DNA from: an uncultured bacterium
GTDB lineage: Bacteria > Verrucomicrobiota > Kiritimatiellia > RFP12 > UBA1067
Length of the DNA: 64,000 nt
Assembly: GCA_902779075.1 (NCBI GenBank)
Contig: CACZAK010000007.1
Span: 1 to 64,000 of the forward strand
Direction: 5' to 3'
The notes beneath the pieces were generated by a model. It saw only the letters and a list, made by a program, of their open reading frames with translations, was not told the origin of the DNA and did no database searches. The translations under genes were made by a program, and so were the position numbers. Of the stretch, positions 9,010 to 17,130 are shown piece by piece (position 1 is the first letter of the stretch; each line of letters opens with the position of its first letter).

Positions 9010-9854
9010 TTGATGGCTCCCTTCGGACAGACGGCGGAGCAGTCGAAGCAGCTCACGCACTTGGTGTGGTCGATCGCCTTCGCGTCGATGTGGATGCAGT
9101 GCGAGCGGCAGATCCGCTCGCAGGCGCGGCAGCTGACGCATGAATCCGCGACGATGTTCGGGCGGAACCATGCGAACTTCGCCAACGCGCCGAGGATGGT
9201 CCCCACGGGGCACACCGTGTTGCACCACGAGCGCCCGCGCCATGCGGCAAGGGCGGCGATGAACGCCACCAAGCCCGCCGCAACCAGTATGAATCCGGAC
9301 GCGGGCACGACGACCTCCACGACGCGCGTGAAGCTCCCCTCCGCGCCGTCAGCCCAAGCCGCCAGCGAGTCCGCATGGCGGCTCGCCTTGACGAGGGGCG
9401 CGAGGCAGAACGAGACGAAGCGCCCGTAGATGGCGTAGGGGTCTAGCCACGCGAAATGCAATCCGAGGAACCCGCCGCCGGCGAACGCGAAAAGGAATCC
9501 GAGGCGCGTCCAGCCCTGTATGGCGGAGCGCACTGGTCCACCGGGCTTCGCCTTGAATTTGCGGTCTCGCCAGCGTCCGAACGTGACGAGGCGCACGAGG
9601 TCCTGTAGGACGCCGAGCGGACACAGCACGGAGCAGTAGACGCGCCCGACGAGCAGCGTGATTACGAGCAGGATCGCGAGCGCAAGGGCCGAACCGGCGA
9701 GGACGGCCGGCATGAACTGGACGCCGCGCAGCCACGGGAACCACCCGGCGACGGTGCCGGTGAAGTCGAGGAACGTGGCGGTGAGCGCGAGAAGCGCGAG
9801 CATGCCCAGCGTGAGGCGCAGGGCTGACAGAAAACGGAAGACGTTTTTACGCAC
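8997..9854 (-). CDS. NapH-like membrane ferredoxin
   Basis: 285 residues. Several membrane segments (near residues 12-35, 48-72, 118-138 and 185-210) alternate with cytoplasmic Cys motifs typical of the NapH/NosR/RnfD-like electron-transfer proteins: YCSVLCPLG and WCNTVCPVG, then two C-terminal 4Fe-4S sites (CVSCRACERICRSHC, CVSCFDCSAVCPKG). It likely carries electrons between quinol and the ferredoxin encoded next. It starts with GTG behind an AGGAGGAA ribosome site that lies inside the end of the aldo/keto reductase gene, with eight bases of overlap. Confidence 0.85.
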   Translation of the reverse strand: MRKNVFRFLSALRLTLGMLALLALTATFLDFTGTVAGWFPWLRGVQFMPAVLAGSALALAILLVITLLVGRVYCSVLCPLGVLQDLVRLVTFGRWRDRKFKAKPGGPVRSAIQGWTRLGFLFAFAGGGFLGLHFAWLDPYAIYGRFVSFCLAPLVKASRHADSLAAWADGAEGSFTRVVEVVVPASGFILVAAGLVAFIAALAAWRGRSWCNTVCPVGTILGALAKFAWFRPNIVADSCVSCRACERICRSHCIHIDAKAIDHTKCVSCFDCSAVCPKGAIKWKR

Positions 9855-11187
9855 GGCCGTTCCTCCTGAGTTTTTCCACGAATCGGTCCACCTTGCGGAT
9901 CATCGCGGGGATGTCGATGCCCTGCGGACAGTGCGGCGAGCACCTTCCGCACCCCGTGCAGCGTTCTGCACGGCGGAGCTTGGGAAACGCGCGCTCGTAG
10001 TCGATCAGGAACCGACGGCGATTCTCGGCGTAGGCGGGGTCGGAAGGATCGTCGGGCAGGCGGTCCTGGACGAGCGCATCACCCCAAAAGCCGAACAGAC
10101 CGGGGATGTCGATTCCGTAGGGACAGGGCATGCAGTAGTCACACGCCGTACAGGGAATGGTGTCGTCTGTAAGGAACACGCGCGCGGCGTGCTCAAGAGT
10201 GTCGAACTCGTTGCGCGACAGGGGGCGGAGCGGGGAGTATGTCTTGACGTTCTCCTGGATGTGCTCTAGGTACGTCATGCCGCTCAGGACGGTGAGGACG
10301 CGCGGGAACGACCCCGCGAAGCGGAACGCCCACTGGGCGGGCGTTGCCGCGGGGTCGAGCGGCACAAGCCGATGCATCACGCGCTCGTTCACCCGCGCGA
10401 GGCGTCCGCCTAGCAGCGGCTCCATGATCACGGCGGGGATCGCGCGCTCGTCGAGGAGCTTGTAGAGCGTCTCGGCGTTGACGTTGCGCGGGTTGACCTC
10501 CTTCGCGTGGTGCCAGTCCACCCAGTTGAGCTGAATCTGCACGAAATCCCAGTGGACCTTCTCGTGCATCGCGAGGGCGTGGCGGAACACCGCCTCGTCG
10601 CCGTGGAACGAGAACCCCAGGTTGCGGATGCGCCCGGCCTCGCGTTCCTTGAGCAGGAAGTCGAGCATGCCGTTGTCGATGAAGCGGCCGTTAAACACCT
10701 TCATCGAGTCCTTGCCTCCGCCGCCGATCGAATGGAGCAGGTAGAAGTCGATGTGGTCGGTGTGCAGGAGGCGCAGGGACGTCTCGTACATTTCCCTGGA
10801 CGCCTCATGCGACCACGTCTTGGGGTTGAAATTGGAGAGCTTCGTTGCGACGAACCACTTTTCGCGGGGGTGCTTCGCGAGCGCGTCGCCGAGCACCTTC
10901 TCGCTCTCGCCCCGGCAGTAGGCCGGCGACGTGTCGAAGTAGTTAACGCCGTGTTCGATGCAGTAGTCGATCTGGCGCTGCACCAGGGGCAGGTCGATGA
11001 GGGCGTTGGAGCCGCCGCGGAAGGTGTTGGCGTGGCTGCCGTCCACCGTGGGGTAGCGCATCGCGCCGTAGCCGAGCAGGCTCACCTGCTCGCCGTGCCC
11101 GCCCGTGCGCGTAGTCATTTTCGGGACGGGCCCGGCCGCGGGGGGCGGAGGGTTCGCGAGCGCGGCGAAAAAGGAACGTCTGTTCAT
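9847..11187 (-). CDS. ferredoxin-containing aldo/keto reductase
   Basis: About 446 residues. The start MNRRSFFAALANPPPP overlaps the previous stop (ATGA) and looks like a short Tat-type leader. Residues 30-330 form an aldo/keto reductase barrel (LLGYGAMRYPT, GVNYFDTSPAYCRGESE, FVATKLS, DFYLLHSIGG, IPAVIMEPLLGG). The tail holds two Fe-S sites (CTACDYCMPCPYGIDIP and CTGCGRCSPHCPQGIDIP). This fusion type is widespread in anaerobes, usually without a known substrate. Its place beside NapH- and NapG-like proteins suggests an envelope-linked redox route. Confidence 0.87.
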   Translation of the reverse strand: MNRRSFFAALANPPPPAAGPVPKMTTRTGGHGEQVSLLGYGAMRYPTVDGSHANTFRGGSNALIDLPLVQRQIDYCIEHGVNYFDTSPAYCRGESEKVLGDALAKHPREKWFVATKLSNFNPKTWSHEASREMYETSLRLLHTDHIDFYLLHSIGGGGKDSMKVFNGRFIDNGMLDFLLKEREAGRIRNLGFSFHGDEAVFRHALAMHEKVHWDFVQIQLNWVDWHHAKEVNPRNVNAETLYKLLDERAIPAVIMEPLLGGRLARVNERVMHRLVPLDPAATPAQWAFRFAGSFPRVLTVLSGMTYLEHIQENVKTYSPLRPLSRNEFDTLEHAARVFLTDDTIPCTACDYCMPCPYGIDIPGLFGFWGDALVQDRLPDDPSDPAYAENRRRFLIDYERAFPKLRRAERCTGCGRCSPHCPQGIDIPAMIRKVDRFVEKLRRNGRA

Positions 11188-12809
11188 CTGTGATTCTCCA
11201 GTTGGCGGGGCATGTATCCGTCGGCGCAGGCGAGCGACACCAAGAAGAGTCCGAGCATTGCGCCCGAGCGCAGGGGGGCGTCGGCAACGGCGTGGAACGT
11301 CACTGCGAAACTGCCCGCCAGAATCCAGAAAGCACCGGGCGGGAAGCAGTATACGGCGCGTGGGCTGGACGGGGCGTTCTCTGACGCGAGGAAGCGCGCC
11401 GACCGGTAGAGGCGGCCCCAGTCGCGGAAGAGCGGCACGATGAGGCATAAGTATATGCCCACTAGGCAGAACAGGCCCACGATGCCGTGCTCCACCAGGA
11501 ACTGCAGATAGTCGTTGTGGACGTTCGCCGCGCCAGCGGACAATGGCGTCTTCAGTTCTTCAGGGTACATCAGGTTGAGGCTCAGGTGCCGGTAACCCCA
11601 TCCGCCACAGCCGAACAAGGGGTACTTCTTTACAAGCTCCATTGCCACGCGCGAATGGTACTCTGTCTTGCCCGTAACGCGGTCAAGCATGCCCAAGGTG
11701 GTTATGGTGCCCAGCTCGCCCATCACGCTGCGGGACGAACCGGACGTGACGGCAAGTCCCTTGCGGTCAGGCGAGAACACCACGCCGATTACGAGCAGGA
11801 CCACTGCGCCGAGGAAGTTGATCGCGGCGCGTTTCAACTGACGAGCCCGGTCCACGCGCGCCAGCAACATGCGTAGGATGTAGTAGACGAACGCCAGAAA
11901 GGCGAGGAATAGCGACATCGAAATCGCCGCGCGGCAGTACGTGAACAACACCGCGAGGAAGTTGAGCACCGTGGGCACCAGCGCGTAGTGCGCTCGAATG
12001 AAGCGCAGCAGCATCCGCTGGCGGGTGACCTCCAGCTTTTCGGGACGCGGTTCCGCATCCACCTCCTGCGCGTGCGTCATCCACACGCCCAGCGATAGCG
12101 CGAAGGACAGCATGAAGAAGCTTCCCGCCATGTTCGGATAGCCGAATGTCGCGAAGAAGTCCGGGTCGGGCCTGGCGTATGACGTGCCGGTGGCGGCACG
12201 GACCGCGTTCACCAGGGCGTCGAACTCCGCCTGGTCCCACATCATGACGAACTTCGCGCCCGTCGCCCGCTCCACGAACCCGAACACCGCAAGCGCGGCG
12301 GAGTTCCACACTAGCATCTCCACGAGCATCCGTTTCCCATGGCGCAGGAGCGCGTGCTTGGCGGCCAGCATCGCCGTGAGGGCGGGCAGGAACCACATCA
12401 GCACCTCGAAGTGATGCTGGATGTTGACGCAAAACGGGGCGAACGGAATTGGCGGGTCGGGCGCTTTCTCCGCCAATGAATCCGGCAACGACATGATCGT
12501 GGCATAGTCGCACGTGGGGCACAGCCCCTTGTTCAGGAACGGGATGCCTAGCACGATCAACAGGAACACCAGCACGAGGAAGAACGCGGGGTCGTGTCCA
12601 ATGCGCCGCCAGCAACGTTGCCGTGCCTGCACGGCGTCTTCGCCCCAGTGCCGCTGCGGGAAGCATATCAACGTCTCGAAGACGAGCGTAAGAAGCCAGG
12701 GGATCGTGGGCACCAGCATGTCGCCATGCGTGCCGCCGCGTATCCAGGCCAGTGCGGCCAGCGTCGGAAAGATTAGCAGAACCGGTATTGAGCGAAAGAA
12801 TGCGTCCAT
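11184..12809 (-). CDS. O-antigen ligase / polymerase-like membrane protein
   Basis: 541 residues with about ten to twelve hydrophobic segments. The Wzy_C-type signature sits in the large external loop near residues 375-445: RVAMELVKKYPLFGCGGWGYR followed by VHNDYLQFLVEHGIVGLF. Proteins of this type join or polymerise surface glycans on the periplasmic face. No other glycan genes are nearby, so the substrate cannot be named. It follows ahcY by 25 bases and overlaps the reductase gene by ATGA. Confidence 0.75.
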   Translation of the reverse strand: MDAFFRSIPVLLIFPTLAALAWIRGGTHGDMLVPTIPWLLTLVFETLICFPQRHWGEDAVQARQRCWRRIGHDPAFFLVLVFLLIVLGIPFLNKGLCPTCDYATIMSLPDSLAEKAPDPPIPFAPFCVNIQHHFEVLMWFLPALTAMLAAKHALLRHGKRMLVEMLVWNSAALAVFGFVERATGAKFVMMWDQAEFDALVNAVRAATGTSYARPDPDFFATFGYPNMAGSFFMLSFALSLGVWMTHAQEVDAEPRPEKLEVTRQRMLLRFIRAHYALVPTVLNFLAVLFTYCRAAISMSLFLAFLAFVYYILRMLLARVDRARQLKRAAINFLGAVVLLVIGVVFSPDRKGLAVTSGSSRSVMGELGTITTLGMLDRVTGKTEYHSRVAMELVKKYPLFGCGGWGYRHLSLNLMYPEELKTPLSAGAANVHNDYLQFLVEHGIVGLFCLVGIYLCLIVPLFRDWGRLYRSARFLASENAPSSPRAVYCFPPGAFWILAGSFAVTFHAVADAPLRSGAMLGLFLVSLACADGYMPRQLENHR

Positions 12810-12834
12810 TGCTTCGGATTCCTCTCGGGGCGTT

Positions 12835-14108
12835 TCAGTAGCGGTAGTAGTCGGGCTTGTAGGGCCCCTTCACGTCCACGCCGATGTAGGCGGCCTGGCG
12901 CTTAGTGAGCTTCGTGAGCTTCGCGCCGCATGCGGCAAGGTGCAGACGCGCGACCTCCTCGTCCAGCTCCTTGGGGAGACGCTCCACGTGCGGCTTCGCC
13001 GTAGCGCGCTCGCGCCACAGCTTTATCTGGGCGAGGCACTGGTTCGTGAAGCTGTTGGACATCACGAACGCGGGATGGCCCGTCGCGCAGCCAAGGTTCA
13101 CGAGCCTCCCCTCCGCGAGCAGGTAGATCGAGTGGCCGTCTGGATACGTGAACATGTCAACCTGCGGCTTGATCGTGGTGCGCTTCACGCCCGGCCAGGA
13201 CATCAGCCTCGCCACCTGGATCTCGTCGTCGAAATGGCCGATGTTGCACACGATCGTCTGGTCGCGCATCTTCGCCATGTGCTCGGCGGTGATCACGTCG
13301 AGGTTGCCCGTACACGTCACGAACAGGTTCGCCCAGCCGAGGGCGTCCTCCACAGTCCCCACCTGGAACCCGGCCATGCACGCCTGCAAGGCGCAGATTG
13401 GATCGGCCTCTGAGACGCGCACGCGGCAGTGGTTCTCGCGCAGGCTCTCCGCGCAGCCCTTCCCCACGTCGCCGTAGCCGCACACGAACGCGTTCTTTCC
13501 CGCGAGCATCACGTCCATCGCGCGCTTGATTCCGTCCACAAGCGACTCGCGGCAGCCGTAGATGTTGTCGAACTTGCTCTTCGTGACGCTGTCGTTCACG
13601 TTCACCGCCGGGAAAAGGAGCTTGCCGTCCTTCTCAAGCTGGTAGAGACGGTGTACGCCGGTCGTCGTCTCCTCCGAGACGCCCTTCACGCGCTCCGCCG
13701 CCTCGCTGAACCAATGCGGCTTCTTCTTCAACGTCGCGGCGATCATGGCGAAAAGCGCCTTCTGCTCGGTGCTCTCGGGCTTCGCGATCACGGACGGATC
13801 GCCCTCCGCCGCCGTGCCGAGATGCAGGAGCAGCGTAGCGTCGCCGCCGTCGTCCACGATGAGGTCGGGGCCCTTGCCGTCCGGCCACGTCATCGCCTCC
13901 TTCGTGCACCACCAGTACTCCTCTAGCGTCTCGCCCTTCCATGCGAACACCGGCACGCCCGCCTTCGCGATCGCGGCGGCCGCCGCGTCGTTCGTGGAGA
14001 AGATGTTGCAGCTCGCCCAGCGCACGTCCGCGCCAAGCTCCCGCAGCGTCTCGATGAGAATCGGCGACCTAGGTCGGCCAACTTGATGTCTTTTACTTTA
14101 TAGTGCAT
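12835..14108 (-). pseudogene. ahcY: S-adenosylhomocysteinase gene with 5' deletion
   Basis: Codons from 14025 down give 396 residues of typical adenosylhomocysteinase: [43 protein letters not shown] (NAD site), NIGHFDDEI, and the C-terminal YKPDYYRY with its NAD-binding Lys/Tyr. The true start is at 14108, where [15 protein letters not shown] matches the family N-terminus. Between that and [14 protein letters not shown] about 43 codons are missing and the frame is shifted. Unless translation begins at the internal GTG (14025), no full protein is made, and the missing part belongs to the substrate-binding domain. The enzyme normally removes S-adenosylhomocysteine. Deletion or misassembly are both possible. 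Confidence 0.75.
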
Positions 14109-14118
14109 AGGTCTCGGT

Positions 14119-14124
14119 ATTATA
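14119..14124 (-). promoter_or_regulatory. ahcY -10 box
   Basis: TATAAT with an upstream TG (TTGTGATATAAT), 10 bases before the ATG at 14108 and overlapping the end of trmO. A weak -35 (TTCACG) lies 16 bases upstream. The leader would be only about three bases long. Confidence 0.6.
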
Positions 14125-14905
14125 TCACAAATTCCCGCGCCGTGAATACCCGATGGAGAGATTTGTCGGAATATGGGTCGTCTGCGGACGCAAGTTCTTC
14201 CGCCGTATACCCGCTGCGCAGGCCCGTGAGCGTCACCACACGCCGCGCATCGTCCGCCGTGAAATCAACGCGGAACATCCGCAGCGAGAGCGTGCCCGCG
14301 CCCTTCCCCGTGCGCGCAACGCGCTTGCGCGACGCGTCGAACGGGGCGCGGGAGAGCTGCAGGCACGCCGTGCGCGCGAGGTCGGGGCCGCCCGCCTCCC
14401 GCACGAACGCCGCCGCCGCGTCGAACGCCGGCGATGTCTCCACGCGCCACGGCTCCTCCGCTCCGCGCTCGAGCCATCCCGCCCGCGCATCTGGGAAGGC
14501 GTCCGCCGCCGGCACGTACGGTTTCACGTCGAGAATCGGCGTGCCGTCGAGGAGGTCCGCCTCCTCCACGTCGAGTATGCGTCCGCGCACGCCCACGAGC
14601 CGCACGCAGGAAAGTCCGATCGGATTGGGACGGTACGGCGCGCGCGAGGCAAAGGTACCTACGCGGTCGAGCCCCGGCACGGGCACCGGCGGGCGCGTGG
14701 TCGGGCGCCACGCGCCCGCGTTGCGGTCGAACACGAAGACGAGCCAGATGCGCTCGAACCCCTCCAGACCCCGCAGCGCCGTCTCGAAGTTCCGCCCCTG
14801 TGCAAGCTCCACACGCCCCGCGCCGCCCGCGAACACGCCCTGCCGCGGCACTTCGTACTTGTACGCCGCGCCGCCCCTGAACACGCCAATGGGGTCGAAA
14901 GTCAT
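14120..14905 (-). CDS. trmO: TrmO-like tRNA methyltransferase
   Basis: About 261 residues. The start follows a GGAGGG ribosome site. The N-terminal TrmO/TsaA (UPF0066) beta-barrel shows FDPIGVFRG, VPRQGVF, LEGFERIWLVFVFDRN, the hallmark APYRPNPIGLS and VEEADLLDGTPILDVKPY. The family N6-methylates t6A37 in tRNAs reading ACY codons. The extra C-terminal part (from about residue 130) is typical of the long bacterial form. It lies just downstream of a tRNA gene and its terminator. Confidence 0.85.
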   Translation of the reverse strand: MTFDPIGVFRGGAAYKYEVPRQGVFAGGAGRVELAQGRNFETALRGLEGFERIWLVFVFDRNAGAWRPTTRPPVPVPGLDRVGTFASRAPYRPNPIGLSCVRLVGVRGRILDVEEADLLDGTPILDVKPYVPAADAFPDARAGWLERGAEEPWRVETSPAFDAAAAFVREAGGPDLARTACLQLSRAPFDASRKRVARTGKGAGTLSLRMFRVDFTADDARRVVTLTGLRSGYTAEELASADDPYSDKSLHRVFTAREFVI

Positions 14906-14919
14906 GCTTCCCTCCGGGT

Positions 14920-14947
14920 AAAACAAAAGCCACCGCACACGCGGTGG
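14920..14947 (-). terminator. intrinsic terminator after tRNA
   Basis: Seven-pair hairpin CCACCGC-GTGT-GCGGTGG followed on the minus strand by CTTTTGTTT. It lies between the tRNA and the trmO start. Confidence 0.75.
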
Positions 14948-14954
14948 TTTTGAA

Positions 14955-15029
14955 TGGTGGCGAGAGGGGGACTCGAACCCTCAACCAGCAGATTATGATT
15001 CTGTCGCTCTACCATTGAGCTATCTCGCC
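14955..15029 (-). tRNA. tRNA, anticodon CAU (Met, or Ile2)
   Basis: A cloverleaf can be drawn from 15029 down. The acceptor is GGCGAGA/TCTCGCC, the D arm GCTC...GAGC, and the anticodon loop ATCATAA holds CAT. The T loop is TTCGAGT. The discriminator is A and CCA is encoded at 14955-14957. The anticodon stem has an A-C mismatch at its base and the T stem has one A-C mismatch. Elongator Met is the first choice. Ile2, read after lysidine modification, cannot be excluded by eye. Confidence 0.85.
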
Positions 15030-15041
15030 GAACGGGTGAAA

Positions 15042-15070
15042 AGTATATCAAACCCCTTTCGCGCCGTCAA
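15042..15070 (-). promoter_or_regulatory. tRNA promoter
   Basis: -35 TTGACG (15065-15070), 17-base spacer ending in TTTGA, -10 TATACT (15042-15047), 12 bases before the tRNA. This is the clearest sigma-70 promoter here and useful for calibrating the others. Confidence 0.85.
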
Positions 15071-15116
15071 TCCCCAATTTAACCCGAATGTATGGCATTC
15101 ATCCTTGCACATTACA

Positions 15117-15995
15117 CTATTCGGGCCTTGCCAGTAAACGGGCCAAGCCGCTTACCTTGTACGGACGTTCCTTCGGATTATCTGACAGCATCCAAGGAAG
15201 GACCTTGTCCCAACGGTACTTGCGATCGCGAAGCACGTCCGCAGCATACGTCCCCGGTTCATGCCAAAGCCCCGTCAGCAACCTGAAAAACACCACTCCA
15301 AGCGAATAGACGTCCGAATTGCGCGTAGCGGGCTCGCCGCGCGCGACCTCAGGGGCCATGTAGCCGGCGCTTCCCTTCACGGCTTCAGCCATGGCCGAAC
15401 CACTTTTGGCGAAGGTCACAACTGTGCGAGGAATCTGCAGTTCCTCCGAAAGCTCCTCGTTGATTACCTTCGAGAGGCCGAAGTCCGACAGCATCACATG
15501 CTTGTCCGGGCGCAGCAGCACATTGCCGGCCTTGATGTCCCGGTGGATGATTTTCATCGAATGGACGTAGTCTAGCGCGGCGGCAAGGTCCTCAAACCAC
15601 ATCTTGACGAAGTTTTCGCTAAGACCGTCTACATCGACGTCGTCCAGCGTGTGCGGAAGCCCGTCCTTGTACACGACCTCGTCCATCACGAAGTACGGCA
15701 GCTTGGTCGCGTCGTCAATCCCGGAGTCGTACACCTTGACGATGTTCGGCGCGTCGAGCGTAGCAAGTATCCTAGCCTCGGCGATGAACTTCTTCTTGAG
15801 AAGCGAAAGGTCGCCCTGGTGCGGCGAGAACGCCTTGAGCGCCAGCTTGTTGCCGCTGCGCACGTCCTCCACCTCATAGACGGTCCCCGCTGAACCGCTC
15901 CCAAGGCTCCGGAGGACCTTGTACGCCCCGCCGATCACCTGACCGGACGAAAGCTCGTTATCCACAAGCATCTTGCACATTGTCAAACGACTCAT
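15117..15995 (-). CDS. small soluble Ser/Thr protein kinase
   Basis: 292 residues that are essentially one Hanks-type kinase domain. The glycine loop is LGSGSAGTVYEV near residue 31, the ATP-anchoring lysine is in LALKAF, the catalytic loop is IIHRDIKAGN, the metal site is DFGLS, and GSAGYMAPE marks the substrate-binding region. There is no membrane segment or sensor domain. It is the third gene of a kinase-Fic-kinase operon, starting 19 bases after the Fic stop. Its domain resembles that of the large kinase at the head of the operon, so duplication or cross-phosphorylation is plausible. Confidence 0.88.
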   Translation of the reverse strand: MSRLTMCKMLVDNELSSGQVIGGAYKVLRSLGSGSAGTVYEVEDVRSGNKLALKAFSPHQGDLSLLKKKFIAEARILATLDAPNIVKVYDSGIDDATKLPYFVMDEVVYKDGLPHTLDDVDVDGLSENFVKMWFEDLAAALDYVHSMKIIHRDIKAGNVLLRPDKHVMLSDFGLSKVINEELSEELQIPRTVVTFAKSGSAMAEAVKGSAGYMAPEVARGEPATRNSDVYSLGVVFFRLLTGLWHEPGTYAADVLRDRKYRWDKVLPWMLSDNPKERPYKVSGLARLLARPE

Positions 15996-16014
15996 AACGA
16001 CTTGCTCCTTTTCA

Positions 16015-17109
16015 TTATTTCGCGAAATACCACTCGCCGAAACGACGCCCCCCGCGCCGCTTCAACCCAGCCTTCAGCTTTAAGGCCGCCATGATGCGCT
16101 GAGTCTGCCGCTGGGTGACTTTCAGCAACTTGGCCAGCTCAGCCGAGGACGCTTTCGGGTTGCGCAGAATTGCCTTTACCGCAGTTTCCTCGATTGCCGA
16201 CAGCACCGTTTCCTTTACGACATCCTTTACGACATCCTTTACGACATCGGCACGGTGCATATCTGCAATTGCGTTTGCGGCCATGCTGCCGTATTCCTGT
16301 CCGACTCGCAAGAAACGGTTCTTCAATTCTATGTCATAACCGAAGATCAACACCTTGAAGAATTCCTCAAGCGGAAGAATCGTCTTTTCTATGTCCAACT
16401 TTCGGTTTTCGTAATTCGCCCTTACCAATGCATTTCGGAAATAGAACGACTTGTCCTTGAAAAGGTCATTAGAGACTTCATATCCCTTTGAACGCAGGTA
16501 CTTGATCGCGAATACCGCAGCCGTTCTGGTGTTGCCCTCACGAAATGGATGTATTTGCCAAATGCCGGAGATGAACGCGGCAAAATGCGCGACAAAGGCA
16601 TCTTCACTGAGACCTCTGTAATTGAAGCACTTCTCCTTTTCAAAATCATATTCAAGAGACCTCTGCACCATGAACGACATCTCGTACTGAACGCTATCAC
16701 CGTTCAACACCCATTCCCTCTTCGTAATATCCACTTCTCGAATCTTGCCCGCATGTTTGAATACACCTTCGAAAATCTTGCCGTGAAGGCCAAGGTAGAA
16801 CTCTGGTGAAAGACGAAATGCCGGAGTGTGTATGATTTGGTTGATCCGTGCCGATACCTTGTCCGCCTCCTCGGTGTCTCCGGGAATGTCACGCCCATCC
16901 TTGACTTCATAATATGCATCAACAAGCCTTCGTGCGTCATCTGCGGTAATCTCTCCCTCGATGTTTCTTTTCGCAGTCTTGAGCAAATACTCCGACGGCT
17001 TGAGGCCGTCCACATCCTGCAGGCCAATTGCCGTTGCCCAACCAATGGCACGTTCACGGCAACCCGGCTCAGTCGCCACGTAATACTTGTCAAACTCTCC
17101 GTTCATCAT
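16015..17109 (-). CDS. Fic-domain protein with winged-helix tail
   Basis: 364 residues. The Fic core spans roughly residues 100-225 and contains the catalytic motif HPFREGNTRT near residue 187, which fits HxFx(D/E)GNxR, so NMP-transfer chemistry (usually AMPylation) is expected. The last 60 residues look like a winged helix (SSAELAKLLKVTQRQTQRIMAALK). Between them a 12-base unit is repeated three times (16210-16249), giving DVVKDVVKDVVK. The start (ATG ATG) follows AGGAAGA. It lies between two Ser/Thr kinase genes with gaps of about 20 bases. I see no clear separate antitoxin gene. Confidence 0.87.
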   Translation of the reverse strand: MMNGEFDKYYVATEPGCRERAIGWATAIGLQDVDGLKPSEYLLKTAKRNIEGEITADDARRLVDAYYEVKDGRDIPGDTEEADKVSARINQIIHTPAFRLSPEFYLGLHGKIFEGVFKHAGKIREVDITKREWVLNGDSVQYEMSFMVQRSLEYDFEKEKCFNYRGLSEDAFVAHFAAFISGIWQIHPFREGNTRTAAVFAIKYLRSKGYEVSNDLFKDKSFYFRNALVRANYENRKLDIEKTILPLEEFFKVLIFGYDIELKNRFLRVGQEYGSMAANAIADMHRADVVKDVVKDVVKETVLSAIEETAVKAILRNPKASSAELAKLLKVTQRQTQRIMAALKLKAGLKRRGGRRFGEWYFAK

Positions 17110-17130
17110 TCTTCCTGCACCATTCCCGCA

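Noticed and set aside
14065..14076. 12-bp palindrome CGACCTAGGTCG at the ahcY deletion point as a recombination site
   Set aside because: The bases are explained by codons for ADLGR in the conserved N-terminus; no second copy is seen.
14955..15029. tRNA gene as integration site of an island
   Set aside because: No integrase or repeated tRNA end is found nearby.
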